Positions 35,607 to 42,731 of a stretch of 47,201 nt of DNA are shown piece after piece. Source of the stretch: [Mycobacterium] manitobense (GTDB lineage: Bacteria; Actinomycetota; Actinomycetes; Mycobacteriales; Mycobacteriaceae); the NCBI RefSeq assembly GCF_025821665.1, contig NZ_JACKSJ010000245.1, positions 1 to 47,201 on the forward strand, given 5' to 3'. The stretch's first letter is position 1; each line of letters opens with the position of its first letter. A model generated the notes under the pieces. It was not told the origin of the DNA, did not search any database, and saw only the letters and a program-made list of their open reading frames with translations. A program made the position numbers and the translations under genes.

Positions 35607-36701
35607 TCACCAGCTCAGCAGCAGCAGTTCGAAGCTGAAGCCGGGGCCCATGGCGAGCATCAGACCGAGCGATCCGTCGGGCGGCTGTCCGGCGATCGTG
35701 CGGCCCAGGACGTCGAGCACCGAGGCCGACGAGATGTTGCCGTTGTCGCGCATCGAGTCCCAGCTGTGCCGCAGCGCCTCGGCGGGGACGCCGACGGCAT
35801 CCTGGATCGCCTCGAGCACCTTGGGGCCGCCCGGATGACAGATCCACGTGGAGATGTCGGAGACGGCTAGGCCGTGGTCGGCGAGGAAGCGGGCCACCTC
35901 GTCGCCGAGATGGTCGGCCGCGATTCTCGGCACGTCGCGTGACATCACCAGCTGGAACCCGCTGGCGCTGACATTCCAGCCCATCACGTCGGCCGTGTCG
36001 GGGAACAGCCTGCTGCGGGTGCCCAGAACGCGGGGCCCGGGATGTGCGGCCGCGCCTGCCCGGCGTGCGCCGGTGGCCACCACGGCGGCCGCTCCGTCGC
36101 CGAACAGGCACACCCCGATCAGCGCCGGAATCGAGGCGTCGTCGCGTTGCAGCGTCAGCGAGCACAGCTCCACCGACAGCAGGACCGCGACGTGCGTCGG
36201 GTATCCGCGCAGGTAGTCGTGCACACGCGCCATGCCCGCCGCACCGGCGACGCACCCGAGGCCGAACAGCGGCACGCGCTTGACGTCGGGCCGGAATCCG
36301 ATGCGGGAACTGATCGCGGCGTCGATGGTGGGCACGGCGACCCCGGTGCTCGACACGCACACGATCAGATCCACCTCGTCGGGCCGGATGGCCGCGGCGT
36401 GCAGCGCCGTGCGGACAGCGCGCTCACCCAGTTCCGTCGCCACCTCGACATAGGCGGTGTTGGCCTCGGTGAACCCGCTCAGTTCCGGGTATCGCTGGAT
36501 CGGCAGCGCCAGGTTGCGGTGTTCGACACCGCTGGTGCGTGCGAACCGGGCGAATCCGGTGTCGGTGAAGTCGGTGAGCTCGCGGGCCACCTCGTCCTGT
36601 GTGTAGCGGTAGGGCGTGAACGCCATCGCCGTGCCGGCAATATGCGGTGCACCGGGAAAGGCGGTGGCGTCCATTGTTTCGGAAATTGCAGTATCGGTCA
36701 T
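35607..36701 (-). CDS. type III polyketide synthase (chalcone/alkylpyrone synthase family)
   Basis: The 364-residue homodimeric synthase extends an acyl-CoA starter with malonyl units. The catalytic triad is intact: Cys150 in GLGCVAGAAG, His289 in CHPGGPKVLEA and Asn322 in NGNISSAS. The residues around GFQLVMSRDVP and GMGPGFSFELLLLSW (here AMGPGF) are typical. Mycobacterial relatives include Pks10, Pks11 and Pks18, which make alkylpyrones from long-chain starters. It is first of a three-gene unit with an ICMT-like methyltransferase and an MmpL transporter. ATG 36701 has no strong Shine-Dalgarno. Confidence 0.95.
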   Translation of the reverse strand: MTDTAISETMDATAFPGAPHIAGTAMAFTPYRYTQDEVARELTDFTDTGFARFARTSGVEHRNLALPIQRYPELSGFTEANTAYVEVATELGERAVRTALHAAAIRPDEVDLIVCVSSTGVAVPTIDAAISSRIGFRPDVKRVPLFGLGCVAGAAGMARVHDYLRGYPTHVAVLLSVELCSLTLQRDDASIPALIGVCLFGDGAAAVVATGARRAGAAAHPGPRVLGTRSRLFPDTADVMGWNVSASGFQLVMSRDVPRIAADHLGDEVARFLADHGLAVSDISTWICHPGGPKVLEAIQDAVGVPAEALRHSWDSMRDNGNISSASVLDVLGRTIAGQPPDGSLGLMLAMGPGFSFELLLLSW

Positions 36702-36946
36702 GGGACGTGTAACGGCGATTTCCCGCTATTAGTCCAGTTCCCGGCCCAGCCGTGAATTTTCCTACACTCGAGCGAAGATGCGCCGAATCAAGCGTATAAG
36801 GCCAGTTAGACCGACATTCTCTGGCAGTCACCGCACGACCACACAGGCGCTGAACGCCAATTCACAGGCACGCTTCGAATTCTGTGCGATGAATGGACGG
36901 CGAATGGCGAATCGCTGTCAGCCGTCCGGAAATCATCCCAGCGAAT
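36702..36946. other. AT-richer intergenic region upstream of the PKS unit
   Basis: These 245 bases are visibly richer in A+T than anything near (GAATTTTCCTACACT, CAAGCGTATAAGGCCAGTT). I see no credible gene; short frames here lack codon bias. A hairpin GGACGGC/GCCGTCC at 36895-36927 lies near the SRPBCC stop and could end that transcript. A TACGCT box on the minus strand near 36790 could belong to a PKS promoter. The length and composition suggest silencer (Lsr2) or regulator binding. Confidence 0.45.
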
Positions 36947-37420
36947 TCACAGCGCGGACAGTAGCGCGTCCAGCCGCTCGTAGCCCTCGGTCATGCCGCC
37001 CTCCATGCCCGAGGACAGCAGCCCGTCGCGGGCTTCGGTGGTCGGGCAGATCGACCGGCCACGCAGCCGGCTGCGGTTTCCGCCGAGATCCTCGAACCAC
37101 AGGTACTCGATGTTGACGCTGTCGGGGAAGCCCTCGTACTCGAAGGTCTGGATGATCAGCTCGCCGTCGCGAACGGTGTGGAACACCCCGTTGAACCGGT
37201 ACTCGCCGTCACCGTCGCTGTGCAGGTACCGGTAGCCGCCGCCGGTGTGGAAATCCCAGCGGTCGATGGTCATCTCCACACCGTGCGGCCCGAGCCATTG
37301 CCGGACCAGCTCGGGCTCGGCGTGCGCCCGGAACAGCGCCTGCACCGGGGCGTCGAAGTCCCGGGTGAATTCCATGGCCAGCGTGTCCACCGGGGCGTTG
37401 AGTTCGAGTGCCTTCGTCAT
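36947..37420 (-). CDS. SRPBCC/AHSA1-domain protein
   Basis: The ATG at 37420 gives 157 residues; the longer frame overlaps the arsR gene and is a shadow. The START-like lipid-binding fold is recognised from FTRDFDAPVQALFRAHAEPELVRQWLGPHG at the N-terminus and GMEGGMTEGYERLDALLSAL at the end. Ligand unknown. ArsR-SRPBCC pairs are common in actinobacteria; the start overlaps the arsR stop as ATGA, so the regulator controls it. Confidence 0.9.
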   Translation of the reverse strand: MTKALELNAPVDTLAMEFTRDFDAPVQALFRAHAEPELVRQWLGPHGVEMTIDRWDFHTGGGYRYLHSDGDGEYRFNGVFHTVRDGELIIQTFEYEGFPDSVNIEYLWFEDLGGNRSRLRGRSICPTTEARDGLLSSGMEGGMTEGYERLDALLSAL

Positions 37421-37794
37421 GATGTCTTTCCTCTTTCGGTGTCGGTGTTCTCTTCGGACAATCCCGCCAGCACGTCGTCCAGCCGGCGGTAGCTGCGTTC
37501 GGCGTTGAGCCGGTAGGTGTCGATCCAGGCAGTCAGCCGCTCGAGGGCGGCGGCGTCCAGGTGGACGGGACGACGCTGAGCGTCGCGGGTCCGGGTGACC
37601 AGCCCTGCCGATTCGAGCACCTGAATGTGTTTGGAGACAGCTTGTTTGGTGATGTCGAACGGTTGGGCCAATTCGTTGACCGTGGCAGGTCCCCGGGAGA
37701 GGCGGGCCACGATCGCCCGCCGCACCGGGTCGGCCAGCGCCAGGAACGCCCGGTTCAGCCGGTCGTCCTCGCCGCCCGCCATTATCAACCTCAT
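37417..37794 (-). CDS. ArsR-family winged-helix regulator
   Basis: The 125-residue regulator has the ArsR fold: ALADPVRRAIVARLSRGPATVNELAQPFDITKQAVSKHIQVLESAGLV. No metal-binding Cys pair is visible, so it is likely of the non-metal type that partners an AHSA1 protein. ATG 37794 or ATG 37782 may be used. An inverted repeat overlaps its promoter, suggesting autoregulation. It divides the PKS region from rarA. Confidence 0.92.
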   Translation of the reverse strand: MRLIMAGGEDDRLNRAFLALADPVRRAIVARLSRGPATVNELAQPFDITKQAVSKHIQVLESAGLVTRTRDAQRRPVHLDAAALERLTAWIDTYRLNAERSYRRLDDVLAGLSEENTDTERGKTS

Positions 37795-37799
37795 GCTTG

Positions 37800-37817
37800 A
37801 TCAATGAATTGGTTGAT
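37800..37817. promoter_or_regulatory. probable ArsR operator
   Basis: ATCAA and TTGAT are separated by eight bases (TGAATTGG). They sit inside a wider pair AACCTC (37787-37792) and GAGGTT (37821-37826). The repeat overlaps the expected transcription start and the first codons of arsR. Confidence 0.5.
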
Positions 37818-37821
37818 TACG

Positions 37822-37827
37822 AGGTTA
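37822..37827 (-). promoter_or_regulatory. -10 box of the arsR-SRPBCC unit
   Basis: TAACCT on the minus strand fits TANNNT. Transcription would start around 37815, within the inverted repeat, leaving a leader of about 20 bases before ATG 37794. Confidence 0.45.
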
Positions 37828-37880
37828 GCCGCGACGGCGAGGGGTGTCAAGAGTGGATTCGATTGCGCCGGAAGCGGCGT

Positions 37881-39215
37881 TCAGCGCTTCTTGCGGATGA
37901 TGGCGCGCAGCCGCTCCAACCGTCCGGCGATCTCGCGTTCGGCTCCGCGCGCGGTCGGCCGGTAGTAATCGGCGCCGACCAGCTCGTCCGGCGGATACTG
38001 CTGTGGCACAACGCCGTCCGGATGGTCGTGGGCGTAGCGGTAGCCCACGGCGTTGCCCAGCTTCTGCGCACCCGAGTAGTGGCCGTCGCGCAGGTGCGGA
38101 GGCACCATTCCCGCCTTGCCGGCGCGGATGTCGCCCATCGCCGCGCCCAGCGCCGTCGTCACCGCATTCGACTTCGGCGCGGTCGCCAGGTGCACCGTCG
38201 CGTGCGCGAGCGTCAGCTGCGCCTCCGGCATACCGATCAGCTGCACGGTCTGCGCGGCCGCGACGGCCGTCAGCAGCGCCGTCGGATCGGCCATCCCGAT
38301 GTCCTCGCTGGCCAGGATCATCAGCCTGCGCGCCAGGAACCGCGGGTCCTCCCCCGCCACCAGCATCCTCGACAGGTAGTGCAGCGCAGCGTCGACGTCG
38401 GAGCCGCGCACCGACTTGATGAAGGCGCTGACGACGTCGTAGTGCTGGTCGCCGTCGCGGTCGTAGCGCACCGCCGCCTTGTCCAGCGACTGCTCAATGG
38501 TCTCGACGGTGACCCGCTCACCCGCCTCGGCCGCCACCTCGAGCGCGGTGAGCGCCCGGCGGGCATCGCCGGCCGACAGTTGCACGAGCAGGTCGACGGC
38601 GTCCTCGGTGACCTCGACCGCGCCGGCGAGGCCACGCGGATCCTCGACGGCGCGGCGCACCACCGTGCGGATGTCGTCGGGCGTCAGCGGTTGCAGCTGC
38701 AGGATCAACGACCGGGACAGCAGCGGCGCCACCACCGAGAACGACGGGTTCTCCGTGGTCGCCGCGACGAGCAGCACCACCCGGTTCTCGACTGCCGACA
38801 GCAGCGCGTCCTGCTGGGTCTTGGAGAACCGGTGCACCTCGTCGATGAAGAGCACGGTCTGGTCGCCGTGCGCGGCGGCGCGGCGCGCGACATCGATGAC
38901 GGCGCGCACCTCCTTGACGCCCGCCGACAGTGCCGACAGTGCCTCGAAGCGCCGGCCGGTGGACTGCGAGATCAGCGACGCGAGTGTGGTCTTGCCGGTG
39001 CCCGGCGGGCCGTAGAGGATGACCGACGCGGCGCCGGAGCCCTCGACGAGGCGGCGCATCGGCGAGCCCTGCTGAAGCAGGTGCTGCTGGCCGACGACCT
39101 CGTCGAGGGTCGCCGGCCGCATCCGCACAGCCAGCGGCGACGCCGGCGCGGGCCTGCCGGGTGGCCGGTCGACGGGCGCACCGCCGTCGGACACGTCGAA
39201 CAGGCCGTCGGACAC
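37881..39215 (-). CDS. rarA: replication-associated recombination protein A (MgsA/RarA AAA+ ATPase)
   Basis: RarA acts at stalled replication forks. It has 444 residues. Walker A is GPPGTGKTT (about 69-77), Walker B VLFIDEVHRF, sensor 1 TTENPSF, and the C-terminal tetramerisation domain carries GMPEAQLTLAHATVHLA and the ending VPPHLRDGHYSGA. The N-terminal FDV segment (GLFDV) may be a clamp or SSB contact. GTG 39215 is preceded six bases by TATGCC, a near match to a leaderless -10. It matches Rv2559c in position. Confidence 0.96.
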   Translation of the reverse strand: MSDGLFDVSDGGAPVDRPPGRPAPASPLAVRMRPATLDEVVGQQHLLQQGSPMRRLVEGSGAASVILYGPPGTGKTTLASLISQSTGRRFEALSALSAGVKEVRAVIDVARRAAAHGDQTVLFIDEVHRFSKTQQDALLSAVENRVVLLVAATTENPSFSVVAPLLSRSLILQLQPLTPDDIRTVVRRAVEDPRGLAGAVEVTEDAVDLLVQLSAGDARRALTALEVAAEAGERVTVETIEQSLDKAAVRYDRDGDQHYDVVSAFIKSVRGSDVDAALHYLSRMLVAGEDPRFLARRLMILASEDIGMADPTALLTAVAAAQTVQLIGMPEAQLTLAHATVHLATAPKSNAVTTALGAAMGDIRAGKAGMVPPHLRDGHYSGAQKLGNAVGYRYAHDHPDGVVPQQYPPDELVGADYYRPTARGAEREIAGRLERLRAIIRKKR

Positions 39216-39275
39216 GCTTCAGGCATACCACGCCCGCCGGACACGGATTGGGTCAGCGCGCAGGAACCCGCACCG

Positions 39276-40115
39276 CTAGCGCGCGGGCTGGGTGACGAAG
39301 TCGATCAATTCCTCGACACGGCCGATCAGCGCCGGTTCGAGGTCGGTCCAGTCCCGTACCCGCCCGCGGATGCGTCGCCACGCGCCGGCGATGTCGGCCT
39401 GCGAGGCGTGCGGCCAGCCCAAGGCCTCGCAGACGCCGTGTTTCCAGTCCACGCCGCGGGGCACGTCGGGCCACGTCGTCACCCCGAGCCGGGCCGGCTT
39501 CACGGCCTGCCAGATGTCGATGTAGGGGTGGCCGACGACGAGGGTGTGCGTCCCGCCCGGGCCGCGCCGCACCGCGTCGGCGATGCGCGACTCCTTGGAC
39601 CCGGCGACCAGGTGGTCGACCAGCACGCCGAGGCGCCGGCCGGGGCCGGGCGCGAAGTCGGCCACGATCGCGGCCAGATCGTCGACGCCGCCGAGGTGCT
39701 CGACGACCACGCCCTCGACACGAAGATCGTGACCCCACACCTGCTCGACGAGTTCGGCGTCGTGGCGGCCCTCCACGTAGATGCGGCTGGCCAGCGCGGT
39801 GCGCGCCCGGACCTTCGGGACGGCGACCGACCCCGACGCGGTGCGGGCGGGCACGGCCGCCGGGCCGCGCGGGGCGGTGAGGATGATCGGCTTGCCCTCC
39901 AGCAGGAAACCGGGCCCGAGGGGAAAGGACCGGACGCGACCGTTGCGGTCCTCGAGGTCCACCCGCCCCCTCTCGATCCGCACGACGGCGCCCACGAAGC
40001 CGCTCTGCGCGTCCTCGACCACCATGTCGCGCTCGACGGGCTGTTCGGTGGACAGGACACGCTTGGACCTGTGCGGGTCACGGGCGAGGATGTCGGGGCC
40101 GTAGCGATCGTTCAC
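39276..40115 (-). CDS. DUF3097 family protein
   Basis: The GTG at 40115 gives 279 residues; the much longer open frame beyond it runs under the divergent gene and has no family sequence. The protein starts MNDRYGPDILARDP. It has an SH3-like first part (GAVVRIERGRVDLEDRNGRVRSFPLGPG), then a Toprim-like part (RIYVEGRHDAELVEQVWGHDLR, GVLVDHLVAGSKESRIA). The family is actinobacterial and uncharacterised; EGRHD and LVDHL resemble the acidic residues of Toprim nucleases, which is my inference. It is probably leaderless. Confidence 0.85.
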   Translation of the reverse strand: MNDRYGPDILARDPHRSKRVLSTEQPVERDMVVEDAQSGFVGAVVRIERGRVDLEDRNGRVRSFPLGPGFLLEGKPIILTAPRGPAAVPARTASGSVAVPKVRARTALASRIYVEGRHDAELVEQVWGHDLRVEGVVVEHLGGVDDLAAIVADFAPGPGRRLGVLVDHLVAGSKESRIADAVRRGPGGTHTLVVGHPYIDIWQAVKPARLGVTTWPDVPRGVDWKHGVCEALGWPHASQADIAGAWRRIRGRVRDWTDLEPALIGRVEELIDFVTQPAR

Positions 40116-40122
40116 CCGGCTG

Positions 40123-40128
40123 ATCCTA
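40123..40128 (-). promoter_or_regulatory. leaderless -10 box for the DUF3097 gene
   Basis: TAGGAT on the minus strand is followed by seven bases (CAGCCGG) and GTG 40115. Confidence 0.55.
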
Positions 40129-40160
40129 GGAACGCGGGGCCCCGATCTCCGGTTGCGACA

Positions 40161-40166
40161 TACGAT
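40161..40166 (+). promoter_or_regulatory. leaderless -10 box for the ASCH-like gene
   Basis: TACGAT is followed by seven bases (CACCGGC) and GTG 40174, which decides this start against the TTG at 40153. The -35 regions of this and the DUF3097 promoter fall in the same ~20 bases. Confidence 0.55.
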
Positions 40167-40173
40167 CACCGGC

Positions 40174-40749
40174 GTGCTGATCAACCAGGCCACCGCCAGG
40201 GGCATCGCCGACGGCACGATCACGCTGGTGCTGCGGCGGTGGGATGCGCCGCGGGCGAAGGTGGGCGGCACCCAGCGCACACCGGCGGGCACCATCCGCA
40301 TCGACGGTGTGATCGAGCGCCCGGCGCGGTACCGGGTCACCGCGGCGCAGGCCCGCGCCGCCGGGTTCGCGGACGCACGGACCGCGCAGGCCGAGCTGGA
40401 CCGCAGGCCGGCCGGGCACACCTACCTGATCTCGGTGTCCTACCTCGCGCCCGACAAACGGCCCGACCTGGCCGCCGACGACCTGCTGACCCCCGACGAC
40501 GTGGCGGCGATCAGCGCGCGGCTGGCGCGCTGGGACGCCTCGGGAACACCCTGGACCCGGCAGTACCTGGAGATGATCGGCGCCAACGAGGCGGTGCGCG
40601 CACCGGATCTCGCCCTGCGGGACGGCCTGGACGTGCCGCGCTTCAAGCGGCGGGTCCGTCAGCTCAAGGGCCTCGGGCTGACGATCAGCCTCGACTTCGG
40701 CTACCGCCTGTCGCCTCGCGGCCGCGCCTATCTGCGCCACACCGCCTGA
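40174..40749 (+). CDS. probable ASCH-domain protein
   Basis: The GTG at 40174 gives 191 residues beginning MLINQATARGIADGTITLVLRRWD. The first ~115 residues resemble an ASCH domain (TITLVLRRW, GGTQRTPAGTIRIDGV, HTYLISVSYLAPD), a PUA-like fold proposed to bind RNA or modified nucleotides. The C-terminal part (about 120-191) holds a helical, basic segment that looks like a small winged helix (PRFKRRVRQLKGLGLTISLDFGYRLSPRGRAYLR). This pairing suggests a nucleic-acid-binding role, but there is no known function. It converges on the metallopeptidase gene, seven bases apart. Confidence 0.75.
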   Translation: MLINQATARGIADGTITLVLRRWDAPRAKVGGTQRTPAGTIRIDGVIERPARYRVTAAQARAAGFADARTAQAELDRRPAGHTYLISVSYLAPDKRPDLAADDLLTPDDVAAISARLARWDASGTPWTRQYLEMIGANEAVRAPDLALRDGLDVPRFKRRVRQLKGLGLTISLDFGYRLSPRGRAYLRHTA

Positions 40750-40756
40750 GGCGCCG

Positions 40757-41833
40757 TCAGCCCTGGGTCTGCTGCTGTGAGGCGCTGACCGACTCGAGTT
40801 TGACGGGATCACTGGTGATCTCGTCGATGACGGCGTGGACGAACCGCATCTTCTCCAGCACCGGCGGCGGCAGCACGAACGGATACAGGTCCTCGCGGCC
40901 CATCGAGCGGTTCACCATGTTCAGCGACCAGGCCAACGGCAGCCACAGGTCGATGATCGTGTCGAACCCGCTGGGCCCCAGCACCTTGCGCTCGAACGTC
41001 GCGCCCGCGGGAGCGAACCCGAACGCCGCCGCGGTGTCCAGGGTGTCGCGGATGTGCAGATAGTGCGCGAACGTCTCGGCCCAGTCCTCTGCGGGATGCA
41101 TGGTGGCGTAGGAGGAGACGTAGTCCTTCTCCCAGCCTGCGGGCGCGCCCTCGTTGTAGTGGCGGTCGAGCGCGGCCTGATAGTCCAGGTCCGGGTCGCC
41201 GAACAGGTCGTTGAACCGCGCCAGGTAGTCGGGCGACGGGCTGACCAGCCGGTAGAAGTAGTAGTGCCCGATCTCGTGGCGGAAGTGGCCGAGCAGTGTC
41301 CGATACGGCTCGTCCATCGCGACCCGCAACTGTTCGCGGTGCACGTCGTCGCCCTCGGCGAGGTCGAGGGTGATGACCCCGTTGGCATGGCCGGTGAAGA
41401 CCTTCTCGAATTCACTCGACAAGAGGTCGAACGCCAGGCCGTAGTCGGGGTCCGCGTCGCGGCCGACGATCGGCAACTTCAGCTCGTGCAGTTCGACGAT
41501 CATCCGGCGCTTGGCCTTCTCGGCGGCCGCGAACGCCGGGAGCGCCTTGGTGTCGGCGTCGTTGGGCCGGGTGCGGGTCAACGCACACGACGTGCAGAGC
41601 CGCCGCACCGGCGCCTTCTCCACCAGCCAGTTGCACTTGGCCAGATACAGATTGGCGCACAACTGGTAGCGGCTCTCGTCCACCGCGCCCGCGTGCTCGC
41701 TCTCCTCCTCCGGCGCGATCACCAGCAGTGCCATGTCCTCCAGCGAGAAGCCCAGCCTGCTGCCGCAATTCAGGCACAGCGAGTTCTCGAACGCCAGGCG
41801 CTGACCGCAGTTGGGGCAGGTGAAGTCACGCAT
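40757..41833 (-). CDS. zinc-ribbon metallopeptidase of the transglutaminase/ATP-grasp unit
   Basis: The ATG at 41833 gives 358 residues. A zinc ribbon opens the protein (Cys6, Cys9, Cys20, Cys23) and a further Cys80/Cys83 pair lies in RRLCTSCALTR. The catalytic zinc site is HEIGH at 186-190, with a third ligand candidate in PAEDWAETFAHYLHI (Glu253 or His257). It belongs to a putative zinc-binding metallopeptidase family often encoded with transglutaminase and ATP-grasp genes. It has no signal peptide, so it is probably cytoplasmic. It overlaps the preceding gene by eight bases and is last in the unit. Confidence 0.88.
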   Translation of the reverse strand: MRDFTCPNCGQRLAFENSLCLNCGSRLGFSLEDMALLVIAPEEESEHAGAVDESRYQLCANLYLAKCNWLVEKAPVRRLCTSCALTRTRPNDADTKALPAFAAAEKAKRRMIVELHELKLPIVGRDADPDYGLAFDLLSSEFEKVFTGHANGVITLDLAEGDDVHREQLRVAMDEPYRTLLGHFRHEIGHYYFYRLVSPSPDYLARFNDLFGDPDLDYQAALDRHYNEGAPAGWEKDYVSSYATMHPAEDWAETFAHYLHIRDTLDTAAAFGFAPAGATFERKVLGPSGFDTIIDLWLPLAWSLNMVNRSMGREDLYPFVLPPPVLEKMRFVHAVIDEITSDPVKLESVSASQQQTQG

Positions 41834-42731
41834 TCCCGACACCAATCGGCGCCACGTCGACCGCCACCTCGATGACGCTGCTCTCGCTCTCGGTGTAGAT
41901 GATGCCGCGCAGGGGCGGGACGTCGGCGTAGTCGCGGCCGAAACCCACCACCACGTAACGTTCGTCGACCATCTTGTCGTTGGTCGGGTCCAGGCTCAGC
42001 CACTGATCCTGCGGAGTCCACACCGATGCCCAGGCATGGGTCGCGTCAACGCCTATCATGCGTTCCTTTCCCGGAGGGGGGTCGGTCGCCAGGTATCCCG
42101 AGACGTAGCTGGCTGCCAGACCGTGAGTGCGCAGACAGGCGATCGCCAGGCGCGCGAAGTCCTGGCATACCCCTTCTCGCGCAACCAAAACCTCGTCGAC
42201 CCTGGTCGAGACGGTCGTCGAGCCCGAACGGTAGGTGAAGTCGGCATGGATGCGCGACGTCAGCTCGCGCAGCACCTCGACCAGCGGCCTGCCGGGCGTG
42301 AAGCTGGGTGCGGCATAGTCCCGTACCGCCGCCGTGATCTCCGGCGGACGCAGGTCGAGGGCGAACTCGGTGGCGAGCGCGGCGTCGGGGCCGACGGGAC
42401 GGGAGAGTTCCCACGGCGCCTTGGCAGAGCCGCCGGTGTACAGCTCCGCCGGCGGCGGGTCGACCTCCACCAGCGACGTGCTGGTCACGCTCAGCGTGTG
42501 GTGGTGCTCGGTGACGTGGAAGTACGAACTCAGGTTCCCGTACCCGTCGCGGCTGGTCGAGCTGTCGGCGGGCGCGGGATCGACGACGAGTTCGTGGGTC
42601 AGGCACCGTTGGCCGGCCAGGTCGCGCGGGGTGAGGAAGCCCCGGCCGTACGAACTGGTCACCACGTCCGAATACCGGTACACCGTGCGGTGATCGATGC
42701 GGTAGGTGCGGGTCGACGGGCTGGCGCTCAC
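41826..42731 (-). CDS. transglutaminase-like cysteine protease-fold protein
   Basis: The 301-residue protein has a bacterial transglutaminase N-terminal beta-domain (about 5-100, RIDHRTVYRYSDVVTSSYGRG). The papain-like transglutaminase core follows with its triad Cys189 (GVCQDFA), His232 (ATHAWASV) and Asp248 (LSLDPTND). No signal peptide. Such proteins are thought to cut or form amide bonds in peptides. The GTG start overlaps the ATP-grasp gene stop by four bases, and the stop overlaps the metallopeptidase start by eight. Confidence 0.92.
   Translation of the reverse strand: MSASPSTRTYRIDHRTVYRYSDVVTSSYGRGFLTPRDLAGQRCLTHELVVDPAPADSSTSRDGYGNLSSYFHVTEHHHTLSVTSTSLVEVDPPPAELYTGGSAKAPWELSRPVGPDAALATEFALDLRPPEITAAVRDYAAPSFTPGRPLVEVLRELTSRIHADFTYRSGSTTVSTRVDEVLVAREGVCQDFARLAIACLRTHGLAASYVSGYLATDPPPGKERMIGVDATHAWASVWTPQDQWLSLDPTNDKMVDERYVVVGFGRDYADVPPLRGIIYTESESSVIEVAVDVAPIGVGNA

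Noticed and set aside
36778..37116. plus-strand 112-codon frame in the AT-rich region
   Set aside because: Runs antisense into the SRPBCC gene, lacks codon bias and a ribosome site.
37797..41063. 1088-codon plus-strand open frame opposite rarA and DUF3097
   Set aside because: Crosses several real genes, including the ASCH-like gene in another frame, and has no recognisable domain.
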